A program made the translations under genes and the position numbers. 64,000 nucleotides of DNA, taken from positions 27,828 to 91,827 of the forward strand of contig JAFLSG010000005.1 in assembly GCA_022511065.1 (NCBI GenBank), given 5' to 3'. The notes beneath the pieces were generated by a model. That model was not told the origin of the DNA and made no database searches. It was given only the letters and a program-made list of their open reading frames with translations. Source of the DNA: Prevotella sp. (GTDB lineage: Bacteria; Bacteroidota; Bacteroidia; Bacteroidales; Bacteroidaceae). Of this stretch, positions 26,099-35,643 are shown piece by piece (position 1 is the first letter of the stretch; the number at the start of each line of letters is the position of its first letter).

Positions 26099-27562
26099 TT
26101 AAAAGTTGTTTTTCGTGATTACGACTTTCCGCCCGTTGTGGATATAAATTCCCGCTTGGGTTGGCTTTTGCGCTAATCGCATTCCTTCAAGTGTGTACCA
26201 TATAGAAGGACTTGTGGACTGGCGGGAAGGGGCGGTTATGCCGGTTTCCGCAGCATTCAGCTTGATGGAGAGCGTGCGGTCATTCACCACATTGCTTTCA
26301 TCGTCTTCAGAAGGATAGTTGCCCAGCATACTTCTGACGCAGCTTTCAGCAGTAGCGAACAGAGCAGGGAAGGCCGTTCCGTCGTAAACCTTCTTGATGG
26401 CCTCAAACAGTTCCAGTTCCTTGACGGCATCAGGATTGTGCGGCTCGTTGCCTTCTGCGTGAATCTTGAAATAGGCGGCAATCTCGGGTGCGACAAGGGA
26501 TGCCGCCAGTTCGCTGCCAGTTCTTTCCTTCACCCACCTTGTCGCCCAGTCTGTGATGGAGCGTTCTAATCTGCCTGCCGCATACCTTGGAAAATCTGCG
26601 TATCCTTCCAGTTGGGTGAGGTTGGTGGTCGTGACCATCAGTTGTAGGGTTGCATCATTCAGAATGAGCGTGCGGTAGTCGCACGGGTAAGAGATAGGGC
26701 TACCGGTTGCGATGTCATAGATTTCCCGACCGTTCTCGTCCGTATAGCGGGCAATGTCCGAGATATGGGTGTGCCCCGTGAGAACCACCTTTATCCCGGC
26801 ATTCATCAGTTCGCGCCTAATATCCACGTAATTCTGCGGAATGGCAAGCTCTTCCAACTCGTTCTGATTCTGGTAGTGTGGCATCAGCAGGTGGTGCATC
26901 ATGACAATCACCTGATTGCCTTTCTGCTGCGCTTCTTTTGCCTTTTCGGTCACCCATGCAAGTGCGCCATCGCTGACCGCACACCATATCCCCGTATCGA
27001 TGCCAATCAGAGTCAGCCCTTGAAGCGGCTCGGTCGCATAAGTCAGTGACGACTGGTAATATTCCGAATCGCTGCCGTAGCCATAATCTGCGTATGCTGC
27101 CCGGAAGTCATCGTTTGAGAATTGCTCCGCCTCCGTGTAGGTGTCGTTTGCATATTTGCGTGCCTGCTCCATGTATCCTCGGTCGTGATTACCGGGAATG
27201 ACATATATCGGAATGCCCGCGTCCTTGATTTCCCTAAGTTTCTTCAGCACATACTCGTGGCTTTCCCTTTCCCCGTCCTTCGTCAGGTCGCCGGCAATCA
27301 GCAGCAAATCCGGCTTCCGTCTCTTTATTTGTTCTACGAGTACATCGAAAATAGGAGCACTGAGCTCTTGCATGGTCTTCTTGAAGGCAAGGTCTTCCTG
27401 CCACGCCCGATTGTCTTGGCTGTCAATCAATGACGGGGCCATGACGTGAAGGTCTGACAATACACATATCTGCCTGATGTCTGCCCGCACCTCCATATTT
27501 ATATATGGTGGCAGCAAGAGCAGGCACATGACGATGATATGTTTTAGATGCTTGTTGCTCAT
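26099..27562 (-). CDS. Secreted calcineurin-like metallophosphoesterase
   Basis: A 487-residue exported phosphoesterase. A signal peptide (about residues 1-27) is followed by the metal-binding series SDLHVMAP, AGDLTKDG, GNHDRGY, MMHHLLMPH and GHTHISD over residues 35-270. The last ~60 residues end in WYTLEGMRLAQ...GIYIHNGRKVVI, a tail common at the C-terminus of secreted Prevotella proteins and possibly a sorting or anchoring element. Substrate unknown. A TAAGTTTG box at 27574-27581 lies only 11 nt before the ATG. Single gene. Confidence 0.85.
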   Translation of the reverse strand: MSNKHLKHIIVMCLLLLPPYINMEVRADIRQICVLSDLHVMAPSLIDSQDNRAWQEDLAFKKTMQELSAPIFDVLVEQIKRRKPDLLLIAGDLTKDGERESHEYVLKKLREIKDAGIPIYVIPGNHDRGYMEQARKYANDTYTEAEQFSNDDFRAAYADYGYGSDSEYYQSSLTYATEPLQGLTLIGIDTGIWCAVSDGALAWVTEKAKEAQQKGNQVIVMMHHLLMPHYQNQNELEELAIPQNYVDIRRELMNAGIKVVLTGHTHISDIARYTDENGREIYDIATGSPISYPCDYRTLILNDATLQLMVTTTNLTQLEGYADFPRYAAGRLERSITDWATRWVKERTGSELAASLVAPEIAAYFKIHAEGNEPHNPDAVKELELFEAIKKVYDGTAFPALFATAESCVRSMLGNYPSEDDESNVVNDRTLSIKLNAAETGITAPSRQSTSPSIWYTLEGMRLAQKPTQAGIYIHNGRKVVITKNNF

Positions 27563-27667
27563 TTTTGTTTATGCAAACTTAATAATTTATATTTAGAACT
27601 GCAAATATTTTATTGATTTTTATATTTCAAACTCTAAATCATGCGCTATTTTATGCAATAAATACGC

Positions 27668-27704
27668 TGTACTGCACAAAATAGTAACTTTTTTGTGCAG
27701 TACA
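27668..27704. repeat. 13-bp perfect inverted repeat with TGCACAAA core
   Basis: TGTACTGCACAAA (27668-27680) and TTTGTGCAGTACA (27692-27704) with an 11-nt loop. The GCACAAA core recalls the array at 10347-10471. Confidence 0.85.
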
Positions 27705-27781
27705 AGCATTAGGTATCGTGTTCACGGTATCTAAGTGTATTTGATAGACATATTGTTTCCGACTACTTGTTTCCGACTACC

Positions 27782-27838
27782 AAGTATAGTGTTTAGCCCT
27801 CTTAAATACTATACTTATGACACGTAAATACTATAGTA
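27782..27838. repeat. TATAGTGTTTA palindrome family
   Basis: AAGTATAGTGTTTA (27782-27795) pairs with TAAATACTATACTT (27803-27816) with one G-T position, and a third copy TAAATACTATAGTA follows at 27825-27838. Related to the palindrome at 10531-10565. Confidence 0.8.
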
Positions 27839-27866
27839 ACCTATTTTAACTTTTGAGCATAAAAAA

Positions 27867-27891
27867 GCGTGCTTGCATTTCGCAAGCACGC
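27867..27891 (-). terminator. Terminator of the 27914-29659 lipoprotein gene
   Basis: GCGTGCTTGC/GCAAGCACGC perfect 10-bp stem with a 5-nt loop; on the minus strand it is followed by TTTTTTA. Confidence 0.88.
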
Positions 27892-27913
27892 CTCTTGTTA
27901 TTTGTAGTAAGGA

Positions 27914-29659
27914 TTAATACCACTCAACACTTGGGTCGCTAACGTATTTCTGGAAGTCCTCATACTTTCTAACGAACTCCTTACGCTCGTCCTGCCAGTC
28001 GATTTTCTTGTTAACAGCAATCTTTGCAGCCGGCTCGCCTACGTTAGCAAGCAACTCAATAGGAGTCTCAGAACCTTCCTTAGTAACCTTGATGGTAATT
28101 TTCTGCAAGTCCTTAAGACCAGTTACTGTAATGTCTGTATAGATTGCTACAGGATCCTTTTCTGGACCAGCCTTTGTGTTTACCATTTCCTCAACACCAA
28201 CTTCGAACAACTTGTGAACCTCCTCACCAGCAACAGTCAATGGCAGAGTACCACCAGCAGCCAAGATGACAACCTTTGCTTTGTTATCAGCATTGGTATA
28301 TACATCAAATACTACATCGTTGAAGTCAAAGTCAGTCTCACCACTTGCACTCAAGTCTTCTGCAAATACACGACCAATGAAATTGTCATATCCATCACCT
28401 TCTGGGTCTGTGGGGGTATCAACAGACCAAGCATTACCACATTTCGGAGAACCAGTAGCAGTACCGGCGTTCAAATGATTGTTGGGATTTCCATGCTTTG
28501 CTATATAGTCAGCTGCACTATTATAAAGTGTTCTGTCAGCATCCGTAAAACCACCATTTGTCTGTCCGTTCATGTCAATAGAACCATCAACCTTAAAGTA
28601 AATATTGTCGCTGAATGTTCTATTAAAGTCATTGTCATTCTTGAAACTGATGTTTTTAGTAACTTCAACAAGAGCATTAGAACCTGTTGCTGCGTGAACA
28701 TCACATGCTGCCTTATCGAACTCCATTGTTTCAGCTTTCAAGTATCCTTCAGGGTTAAGATAGATATGATTTCCCTCAAAATAGATATCTTTAGCCTCTA
28801 TATATGAAACTTCAAGTCTACCAGCTGTATTCTGTACACGACCAGTAGCCTCTATACCGCAAATTTTCTTATCGGTGCCTGTTTGTATGTTAAGATCGCC
28901 TTTCACGGTGATTGTTTCATGAATATCACATTTAGACTCTATGACACCACCATTAGGCATATAAAACTTTTTACCATTGCTATAGTAGGTCGATTTGCTA
29001 TGAAGCTGAGCTGGACTACCACCGAACTCAATAGAACCGCCATTATACAAGTTTAATATTTTAGCACAAGCATCATTATCCTTAACATACAACGTTCCTG
29101 TATTGACGATGTTGTGATCTTGCTGACCTACATTATAGGTCATCGTACCTGCGTTATAAATTGTAGTAGTACCAGTGAAATTGCCTCCTCTGAATCCTGT
29201 AATAGTTCCGTAATTATAGAATGAAACTCCATCAGCGATATTGCCATCAAAGACAAATTCACCATTAAAGTCCTTAGAGACATATATGACCTTAGCGTCA
29301 CTGGGAATTTTGCAAACATATGCATTGTAATACCATTGGTCATAATACATATTCCCGTTCTCTTCAGAATCTAATTGAACAGCATTAGCCGGCAACGAGA
29401 AATTAAGTTTGTCTTCCCAATTAGCCTCAAGACAAGTATGAGTGCCATCCCATGTGTCAGCCGCACGAGTTCCAACAGTGCCGAAACCCCAAGTCTGGTT
29501 AGCAGCAGGCTCACCGAATACTCGGATGAATGCCTTGTTGTACTTCTCAACAACTTCATTTTGCTTCATTTGGTCTACAAGCTCCTGATCGAACACATCC
29601 TTGTTCGAGCAGCTTGCAAAAGCAAGGGCTGCAAGACCCATCATCAAATACTTTTTCAT
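27914..29659 (-). CDS. Putative surface lipoprotein with LruC-like C-terminal motif
   Basis: A 581-residue lipoprotein: the signal peptide ends in LAFASCS (Cys 17). Residues 40-60 contain YNKAFIRVFGEPAANQTWGF, a segment seen in many Bacteroidales exported proteins of this type. A long Gly/Asn/Thr-rich middle (residues 130-330) looks like repeated beta-helix strands. The C-terminal third carries DFDFNDVVFDV, the Asp/Asn-rich motif of LruC/DUF4842-type domains, likely metal-binding. A surface or adhesin-like role is inferred; nothing enzymatic is seen. Codon use looks more AT-rich than its neighbours, and palindrome-rich spacers flank it, which fits an accessory gene. Confidence 0.68.
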   Translation of the reverse strand: MKKYLMMGLAALAFASCSNKDVFDQELVDQMKQNEVVEKYNKAFIRVFGEPAANQTWGFGTVGTRAADTWDGTHTCLEANWEDKLNFSLPANAVQLDSEENGNMYYDQWYYNAYVCKIPSDAKVIYVSKDFNGEFVFDGNIADGVSFYNYGTITGFRGGNFTGTTTIYNAGTMTYNVGQQDHNIVNTGTLYVKDNDACAKILNLYNGGSIEFGGSPAQLHSKSTYYSNGKKFYMPNGGVIESKCDIHETITVKGDLNIQTGTDKKICGIEATGRVQNTAGRLEVSYIEAKDIYFEGNHIYLNPEGYLKAETMEFDKAACDVHAATGSNALVEVTKNISFKNDNDFNRTFSDNIYFKVDGSIDMNGQTNGGFTDADRTLYNSAADYIAKHGNPNNHLNAGTATGSPKCGNAWSVDTPTDPEGDGYDNFIGRVFAEDLSASGETDFDFNDVVFDVYTNADNKAKVVILAAGGTLPLTVAGEEVHKLFEVGVEEMVNTKAGPEKDPVAIYTDITVTGLKDLQKITIKVTKEGSETPIELLANVGEPAAKIAVNKKIDWQDERKEFVRKYEDFQKYVSDPSVEWY

Positions 29660-30307
29660 TGAACTTAAATTTTAATTTGTTTATAAATAGTGAAAAATAA
29701 TAAATTCTACGTATCCGTTTGCTTGTTATCGGGGACAAAGGTAATAAAAATATAGGAGAGTCGTATCGGTTTGCGGTGATTTTTTGCACTTTTTTAACGA
29801 TAAGAAACATAATTTTTTATTATGCTCGGCTTGGATGGAGTGAGGGGGCGTGTGGCAAAAAGTAAGGCAATTTTTAGGGATGCGTTACATTCTGTCAGTT
29901 TGAAAACTATAGTGGTTTTGGGGTAATCTGTGGTTTCGGCGGGGAGGGAAATGCCTAAAAAGTCGTATATTTTAACCTTTCGGGGAGAAAGGAGGCTTCT
30001 TTCTATGGGTAATCAGTATCTTTACTGGGCGTTTTCAGCCTGTTTCGTCAGGCAAAAGAGGGTGTTTTTTCGCCAAAAATCCTTGTTTTTGGGGTGATTT
30101 TTAGGAATTTTTGTTGCACATTCTGGGCTTGTTTTGTATAAGATGCTGAAATGTATATACATACGATTGCACACGTTTCTTTGCGATATTTGCGTCCTCG
30201 GAGTTTGAACGTTAGAATATCGCCATTCTAAGGGATTAGGAAAAAGCAAGGTGTAAGGCAAAAAGGCGGAATCGGTGACAATGTGCCGTCGCATAAAATG
30301 GACTTGT
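29660..30307. other. Long spacer without a convincing gene
   Basis: 648 bp with the -7 box of the lipoprotein gene (29736-29743), a lone ACTATAG copy near 29909 and a small GCCTG/CAGGC hairpin at 30038-30053. A minus-strand frame over 30022-30387 has no recognisable features and overlaps gpsA; it was not called. Confidence 0.6.
29736..29743 (-). promoter_or_regulatory. -7 box of the LruC-like lipoprotein gene
   Basis: TACCTTTG on the minus strand, 76 nt before the ATG; no clear -33 element. Confidence 0.5.
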
Positions 30308-31303
30308 TTATCGGAAGGAATCGGTGAGCAACTTGATTTCCACCTGCGGCGAGATACGCTCGTACAATATATTATATACGGCATCAAGGATGGGCATGTT
30401 CACGTGACAATGGCGGTTAATCTCCTTCATGCACTTTGTGCCGAAGTAGCCTTCGGCTATCATCTCCATCTCAATCTGCGCCGACTTCACGCTGTAGCCC
30501 TTGCCAATCATCGTGCCGAAGGTGCGGTTGCGGGAGAAATTGGAGTAGCCCGTGACGAGCATATCGCCCAGATACACAGAGTCGTAGGCGTTTCGTTCCT
30601 GTGGATGCACGGCGGTGAGGAAGCGGTTCATTTCCTGTACGGCATTCGCCATCAGCACCGCCTGGAAGTTGTCGCCGTATTTCAGTCCCGAACAGATGCC
30701 CGCAGCGATGGCATATACATTCTTCAGCACCGAGGAATACTCGATGCCGAGCACGTCGTTGGAAATCTTCGTCTTGATGTATTCGCTGGTCAGTACGTCG
30801 GCGAAAGCCTGCGCCTTCTCCGGGTCAGCGCACCCCACGGTCAGGTAGCTTAGTCGCTCTAATGCTACCTCCTCCGCATGCGAGGGCCCACCGAGACAGG
30901 CAAGGTTCTCGTAAGGCACGTCATACACCTGATGGAAGTATTCGGAGCAGACGATGTTCTCGTCGGGCACGATGCCCTTGATGGCCGTCAGCACGAACTT
31001 GTCGCGCAGACGAACCTTCAGTTTCTTCAGATGGCTTTTTAAGTAAGGAGAGGGGGTGACGAAGACGAGCGTGTCGTAACGCTCCACGATGCGGTTCAGG
31101 TCGCTGTCGAAATAAATCTCGTCCGTGTTGAAGCGCACGCTGGTCAGATAGGCAGGGTTATGGCCGAGGCGCCGGAACTCCTCGATGCGGTCTTCGCGGC
31201 GGATATACCATCCGATGTGGTGCGTATGGTTCACCACTATTTTGGCTATGGCCGTCGCCCAACTGCCTCCGCCGATGATTGCTATCTTCCCGCAGTCGTA
31301 CAT
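30308..31303 (-). CDS. gpsA: Glycerol-3-phosphate dehydrogenase [NAD(P)+]
   Basis: A 331-residue GpsA, which reduces dihydroxyacetone phosphate to sn-glycerol 3-phosphate for phospholipid synthesis. The dinucleotide-binding loop is IIGGGSWATAIAK at residues 9-21. The substrate region contains LTAIKGI and CLGGPSHAEEVALE, and a C-terminal helical domain includes GDMLVTGYSNFSRNRTFG. It begins directly after the lysS stop codon, with no spacer, so it is the second gene of a lysS-gpsA operon. Identification is secure. Confidence 0.95.
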   Translation of the reverse strand: MYDCGKIAIIGGGSWATAIAKIVVNHTHHIGWYIRREDRIEEFRRLGHNPAYLTSVRFNTDEIYFDSDLNRIVERYDTLVFVTPSPYLKSHLKKLKVRLRDKFVLTAIKGIVPDENIVCSEYFHQVYDVPYENLACLGGPSHAEEVALERLSYLTVGCADPEKAQAFADVLTSEYIKTKISNDVLGIEYSSVLKNVYAIAAGICSGLKYGDNFQAVLMANAVQEMNRFLTAVHPQERNAYDSVYLGDMLVTGYSNFSRNRTFGTMIGKGYSVKSAQIEMEMIAEGYFGTKCMKEINRHCHVNMPILDAVYNILYERISPQVEIKLLTDSFR

Positions 31304-33034
31304 TTATTGGTTAGCCGCGTCTATCCACTTCTGGATGTCATCCACGGAAGGCTTGGTCAGTTCCAACTTGTATTTCTTCACGATGTCGCCAATCTTCTGC
31401 TGCAGTCCCTGCGCCTTCTCCTCGCGTATGTTCTGCACGAGGTTGAAGCCCGCCTTACGCAGCACAGGCACCCACTCCTCGGCCACGCCCACCGCCTGCC
31501 ATTCGGCTACGGTGCTCTGCGGCACTTTCTTCTCCGGCTTCATCTGCGGGAAGAACAACACCTCTTGTATAAAGGTCTTGCCCGTCATGAGCATCACGAG
31601 GCGGTCGATGCCGATGCCGATGCCCGATGTGGGCGGCATTCCGTATTGCAGGGCGCGCAGGAAGTCGCGGTCGATAACCATTGCCTCGTCGTCGCCCTTG
31701 TCGGCTAATCGCATCTGCTCGATGAAACGCTCCTCCTGGTCGATGGGGTCGTTCAGCTCCGAATAGGCGTTAGCAAGCTCCTTTCCGTTCACCATCAGCT
31801 CGAAACGCTCCGTCAGCCCGGGTTTTGAGCGGTGCATTTTGGTTAATGGAGACATCTCCACGGGGTAGTCTGTGATGAATGTGGGCTGTATGAACGTGCC
31901 TTCGCAGAACTCTCCGAAAAGCTCGTCGATGAGCTTGCCCTTACCCATCGTGTCATCCACCTCCATGCCTTTCTCTTTGCAAAAGGCGCGAATCTCGTCC
32001 TCCGACTTGCCATTGCAGTCGAAGCCCGTCTTTTCCTTGATGGCATCAAGGATGGGCAAGCGGCGGTAAGGAGCCTTGAAACTGATAATCTGCCCATCCA
32101 CCTCACGCTCTGGCTTGCCGTTCACGGCGATGCAGACGGCCTCTAACAGCTTCTCGGTGAAGGACATCATCCAGTTGTAGTCCTTATATTGCACGTAAAG
32201 CTCCATACAAGTGAACTCCGGGTTGTGGTTGCGGTCCATACCCTCGTTGCGGAAGTTCTTACCTATTTCATATACGCCCTCGAATCCGCCCACGATGAGT
32301 CGCTTGAGGTAAAGCTCGGTGGCGATGCGCATATACATGGCTTGGTCGAGCGCATTGAAGTGCGTGATGAACGGGCGGGCACTCGCACCGCCGGCAATCA
32401 TCTGGAGCGTTGGGGTTTCCACCTCCGTATAACCCGCCTCGTCGAGCACGCGGCGAATGGTGCGTATCACGGTGGCGCGCTGCAGGAACGTGTCCTTTAC
32501 GCCCTCGTTCACTACCAAATCCACGTATCGCTGACGATAGCGCAGTTCAGGATCATCGAACTTATCGTAAGCCACACCGTCCTTGTATTTCACGATGGGC
32601 AGCGGCTTGAGGCTCTTTGAGAGCAGCGTCAGTTCCTTCGCGTGTATGCTGATTTCGCCTGTCTGCGTGCGGAATACCGTGCCCTTCACGCCGATAAAGT
32701 CGCCGATATCGAGCAACCGCTTGAATACCTGATTATACAAATCCTTGTTCTCTCCGGGACAGAGGTCGTCGCGGGTGATATACACCTGTATGCGCCCCTT
32801 GCTGTCCTGAATCTCTGCAAACGAGGCCTTGCCCATCACGCGGCGGCTCATCATGCGGCCTGCCACGACGACTTCGCGCGGCTCTGCATCGTCGCTGTAC
32901 GAGTCGCGTATTTCGGTGGAAAAGGCGTTGGTGGGATATTCCGCTGCGGGATAGGGATTGATGCCCATCTGCCGCAACTCTTGCAGGCTCTCGCGCCTGC
33001 CGATTTCTTGCTCGCTGAGTTCTAATACGTTCAT
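31304..33034 (-). CDS. lysS: Lysyl-tRNA synthetase, class II
   Basis: A 576-residue class II LysRS charging tRNA-Lys. The start [15 protein letters not shown] at 33034 is chosen because the -7 box at 33077-33084 lies just upstream and the frame before it has no LysRS-like sequence. An N-terminal OB fold ([10 protein letters not shown]) is followed by the catalytic core with motif 2 ([16 protein letters not shown]) and motif 3 ([15 protein letters not shown]). The extra ~70 C-terminal residues are usual in Bacteroidetes. Operon with gpsA. Confidence 0.97.
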   Translation of the reverse strand: MNVLELSEQEIGRRESLQELRQMGINPYPAAEYPTNAFSTEIRDSYSDDAEPREVVVAGRMMSRRVMGKASFAEIQDSKGRIQVYITRDDLCPGENKDLYNQVFKRLLDIGDFIGVKGTVFRTQTGEISIHAKELTLLSKSLKPLPIVKYKDGVAYDKFDDPELRYRQRYVDLVVNEGVKDTFLQRATVIRTIRRVLDEAGYTEVETPTLQMIAGGASARPFITHFNALDQAMYMRIATELYLKRLIVGGFEGVYEIGKNFRNEGMDRNHNPEFTCMELYVQYKDYNWMMSFTEKLLEAVCIAVNGKPEREVDGQIISFKAPYRRLPILDAIKEKTGFDCNGKSEDEIRAFCKEKGMEVDDTMGKGKLIDELFGEFCEGTFIQPTFITDYPVEMSPLTKMHRSKPGLTERFELMVNGKELANAYSELNDPIDQEERFIEQMRLADKGDDEAMVIDRDFLRALQYGMPPTSGIGIGIDRLVMLMTGKTFIQEVLFFPQMKPEKKVPQSTVAEWQAVGVAEEWVPVLRKAGFNLVQNIREEKAQGLQQKIGDIVKKYKLELTKPSVDDIQKWIDAANQ

Positions 33035-33076
33035 ATATGGTCTATACTTTGTTGCTTTTAATTCGCTAAGGATGTG

Positions 33077-33084
33077 CAAAGTTA
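33077..33084 (-). promoter_or_regulatory. -7 box of lysS-gpsA
   Basis: TAACTTTG on the minus strand, 42 nt before the lysS start codon, divergent from the ROK promoter at 33138-33169. Confidence 0.55.
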
Positions 33085-33137
33085 CGCATATTCTCCGATA
33101 TATCCGCGTGCGTTTATGTTTTTTTAGCATTTTGATA

Positions 33138-33169
33138 TTTGCGCGGTTCGTGTTTTTTTCGTAAATTTG
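33138..33169 (+). promoter_or_regulatory. Promoter of the ROK-menaquinone cluster
   Basis: TTTG at 33138-33141, a 20-nt spacer and TAAATTTG at 33162-33169, 28 nt before the first ROK start codon. It may serve the whole cluster of tightly packed plus-strand genes down to menE. Confidence 0.7.
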
Positions 33170-33197
33170 TACCCGAAAACTACTGACACATGACAAT

Positions 33198-34199
33198 ATG
33201 ACCGAACAAATCATGGAAGAAGCCATCAAGACGCGCGTCATCGGCGTGGACATCAGTAACGAGCGCACAAGTTGTGCCATTGTGGATATCCGGGGGAACA
33301 TCCTCGCGGAGCGTCATTTCGGTACGTGGGAATATCTTGACGCAAACGACTTCGTGACGGCGCTGAGCAGCGAGATTGTCACGATGGCGGAGGAGAACGG
33401 AGGCTACGAGACTATCCGCTCCGTGGGCATCAGTGCCCCGAGTGCCAGTGCCCTGACGGGCTGCATCGTCAATTCGCCGAACCTACCCTGGAAGGGCATC
33501 GTGCCCTTAGGTGCCATGCTGCGCGACCGTCTTGGCATGGCGGTGCGGATGGACAACGACAGTCATGCCTCTGCTTTGGGTGAGCGTGAGTTCGGCAGTG
33601 CGCACGGCATGAACGACTTTATCGTGGTGAGCCTCGGTGTGGGCGTGGGCAGTTGCTTCTTCTCCAATGGCCATGAGCATAAAGGCTTCGAGGGCTTTGC
33701 CGGCGAGTTCGGTCACATGTGTGTGGTGGATGCGCCTGATGCGCGTGTCTGCGGATGCGGCAAGAAAGGCTGCTTGGAGGCATACGTCGGGGCAAACGGC
33801 GTGGTGCGCACGGCGCAGGAGTTGTTGGCGGAGCGTTCCGACACGCCGTCGTTGCTGCGTGATGCAGAAACGATCACGGCAAAGTTCGTCTCGGAATGTT
33901 GCGACAAGGGCGACGAAATCGCCATTGATACCTTCCGTCGCACGGGCTATCTGCTCGGCTTCGGACTTGCCAACTACGCATCTCTCACGGATCCGCAGAT
34001 CATCATCCTCACGGGTGGTGTGAGCAAGGCGGACAAGTGGCTGATGCAACCGCTGCGCGAATCGTTCGAGGAGCACGTGTTCCGCAACATCAGGGGTAAG
34101 GTGAGAATCGTCAGGTCGATGCTCAACGACCGTGAGCGCGATATGCTCGGTGCGAGTGTACTTGCATGGGAAGTGCCGGAATACTCGCTGTTCAAATAA
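33198..34199 (+). CDS. ROK family sugar kinase, copy 1
   Basis: A 333-residue ROK-family protein (glucokinase/N-acetylhexosamine kinase group). An ATP-binding [15 protein letters not shown] lies near the start, with the catalytic Asp as D121 in [12 protein letters not shown]. The zinc site is GH...[12 protein letters not shown] at about 175-198, and a second phosphate loop is IILTGGVSK. The usual NDANAAALGE here reads [10 protein letters not shown], so the region near the active Asp differs from classic sugar kinases. No N-terminal winged helix is present, so it is a kinase rather than a repressor. About 70% identical by eye to the next gene, a tandem duplicate. An alternative ATG at 33213 aligns with the start of copy 2. 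Confidence 0.85.
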   Translation: MTEQIMEEAIKTRVIGVDISNERTSCAIVDIRGNILAERHFGTWEYLDANDFVTALSSEIVTMAEENGGYETIRSVGISAPSASALTGCIVNSPNLPWKGIVPLGAMLRDRLGMAVRMDNDSHASALGEREFGSAHGMNDFIVVSLGVGVGSCFFSNGHEHKGFEGFAGEFGHMCVVDAPDARVCGCGKKGCLEAYVGANGVVRTAQELLAERSDTPSLLRDAETITAKFVSECCDKGDEIAIDTFRRTGYLLGFGLANYASLTDPQIIILTGGVSKADKWLMQPLRESFEEHVFRNIRGKVRIVRSMLNDRERDMLGASVLAWEVPEYSLFK

Positions 34200-34232
34200 G
34201 AAAACATACAAAAGACAAACAAAACATAACTA

Positions 34233-35222
34233 ATGGAAGAGACTATTTTTAAGACGCGCGTCGTAGGTGTCGATATAAGTATTGAGCGCACTACTTGTGC
34301 TATCGTGAACATTCGCGGCGACATTTTGGCGGAGTGTGACTTTGACACACGGGACTATCCCGACCTGAATGACTTCGTGACCGCATTGGGCGACCACATC
34401 CTCACGCTGGTGGAAGAGAACGGAGGCTACGAGACCGTGCGCTCCGTCGGTATCAGCGGACCTGGCGCCAACTCCCTGACGGGCGTCATCCTCAATCCGT
34501 CTAACCTGCCTTGGAAGGGCACAGTACCCTTGGCCACGCTGCTGCGCGACCGCATCGGTCTGGCTGTGGGCATGAGCAACGACTGCCACGTGTCTGCCTT
34601 GGGCGAGCGTGAGTTCGGCAGTGCCCATGGTATGAAGGACTTTATCGTGGTGAGCCTCGGCGTAGGCGTGGGCAGCTGCTTCTTCTCCAACGGTCATGAA
34701 CATAAGGGCTTCGAGGGCTTCGCGGGTGAGTTCGGTCATATCTGCGTGGCTCCCCAGAGTGAAGGCCGCCTCTGCGGATGTGGTCAGCGGGGTTGCTTGG
34801 AAGCCTATGCCGGTGCGAATGGTATCGTGCTCACGGCACAGGAGCTGATGGCGGAGCGCCCGGACACGCCATCCCTGATGCGCGACGAGAAGGAGCTGAC
34901 GGCGAAGTTCATCGCCGAGTGCTGCGACAAGGGCGACGAATTGGCTATCGAGACCTATCGCCGCACGGGAGGTTACCTCGGCTACGGATTGGCCACTTAC
35001 TCGACACTCATCAACCCGCAGGCCATCATCCTCACGGGTGGCGTGAGCAGGGCAGGCAAGTGGCTCATGGAACCGCTACAAGAATCATTCGAGCAGCACG
35101 TGCTCCACAACCTTAAAGGTAGGGTGAAGATTGTACGCTCCATCCTCAGCGACCGCGAGCGCGATGTGCTGGGCGCAAGCGTTCTTGCGTGGGATATTCC
35201 CGAATACTCACTTTTCAAATAG
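34233..35222 (+). CDS. ROK family sugar kinase, copy 2
   Basis: A 329-residue ROK kinase and tandem paralogue of the preceding gene, 33 nt downstream. The fold motifs are kept: GVDISIERTTCAIV, MSNDCHVSALGE with the catalytic Asp, and the zinc site CGCGQRGCLEAY. The block [13 protein letters not shown] through GFAGEFGH is almost identical between the copies, while substrate-loop residues differ (NDSH against NDCH). Two copies may act on different hexoses or hexosamines. It ends 4 nt before the menaquinone cluster and may share its transcript. Confidence 0.85.
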   Translation: MEETIFKTRVVGVDISIERTTCAIVNIRGDILAECDFDTRDYPDLNDFVTALGDHILTLVEENGGYETVRSVGISGPGANSLTGVILNPSNLPWKGTVPLATLLRDRIGLAVGMSNDCHVSALGEREFGSAHGMKDFIVVSLGVGVGSCFFSNGHEHKGFEGFAGEFGHICVAPQSEGRLCGCGQRGCLEAYAGANGIVLTAQELMAERPDTPSLMRDEKELTAKFIAECCDKGDELAIETYRRTGGYLGYGLATYSTLINPQAIILTGGVSRAGKWLMEPLQESFEQHVLHNLKGRVKIVRSILSDRERDVLGASVLAWDIPEYSLFK

Positions 35223-35226
35223 ACTG

Positions 35227-35643
35227 ATGGATATAGAGCAGATACGGGCAGACGTCGGTAAGACGCAATATCTCTGTACCGCCCTCGGCATGGAGTTCCT
35301 CTCCACGCCCGAGCCGGACATCTGCGTAGGGCGTATGCCCGTGGATGAACGCACCCGTCAGCCGTTTGGTTTTCTCAGCGGCGGTGCTTCGCTTGCCTTG
35401 GCGGAGAGCGTGGCGGGCGTGGGTTCGTTGGCACTTTGCCCCGGCTGTATGTGCGCGGGCATCGAGGTGAGCGGCAGTCATGTGAAGGCTGTGCCCGAGG
35501 GCGAGACCGTGACGGCCACAGCAAAGCTGCTGCACAAAGGCAGCACGCTCCACGTTTGGAACGTCGATATCAAGGATAGTGGTGACGAACTGGTGTCGAA
35601 TGTCCGCGTGACAAACTACGTCATCAAACAGCAGAAGCACTGA
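35227..35643 (+). CDS. menI: Hotdog-fold thioesterase, probable DHNA-CoA thioesterase
   Basis: A 138-residue PaaI/MenI-type hotdog thioesterase. The conserved FGFLSGGASLALAESVA helix with its catalytic Glu and the strand CAGIEVSGSHVKAV are present. Its position as first gene of the menFDBCE cluster points to hydrolysis of 1,4-dihydroxy-2-naphthoyl-CoA, the step after MenB. The start MDIEQIRADVG at 35227 follows the ROK stop by 4 nt; the longer frame runs inside the ROK gene. Its stop overlaps the menF start (TGATG). The family assignment is firm, the DHNA-CoA substrate is inferred from context. Confidence 0.8.
   Translation: MDIEQIRADVGKTQYLCTALGMEFLSTPEPDICVGRMPVDERTRQPFGFLSGGASLALAESVAGVGSLALCPGCMCAGIEVSGSHVKAVPEGETVTATAKLLHKGSTLHVWNVDIKDSGDELVSNVRVTNYVIKQQKH

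Larger units (their letters stand above)
27563..27913. other. AT-rich spacer with a cluster of palindromes
   Basis: A 351-bp gene-free region. It holds a 13-bp hairpin (27668-27704), a repeated TTGTTTCCGACTAC-type 14-mer (about 27754-27780), the TATAGTGTTTA palindrome family (27782-27838) and the terminator of the next minus-strand gene (27867-27891). Confidence 0.7.

Noticed and set aside
30022-30387. Minus-strand frame of 121 codons downstream of gpsA
   Set aside because: It overlaps the gpsA 3' end in another frame, has no recognisable domain or promoter, and looks like chance coding in a spacer.
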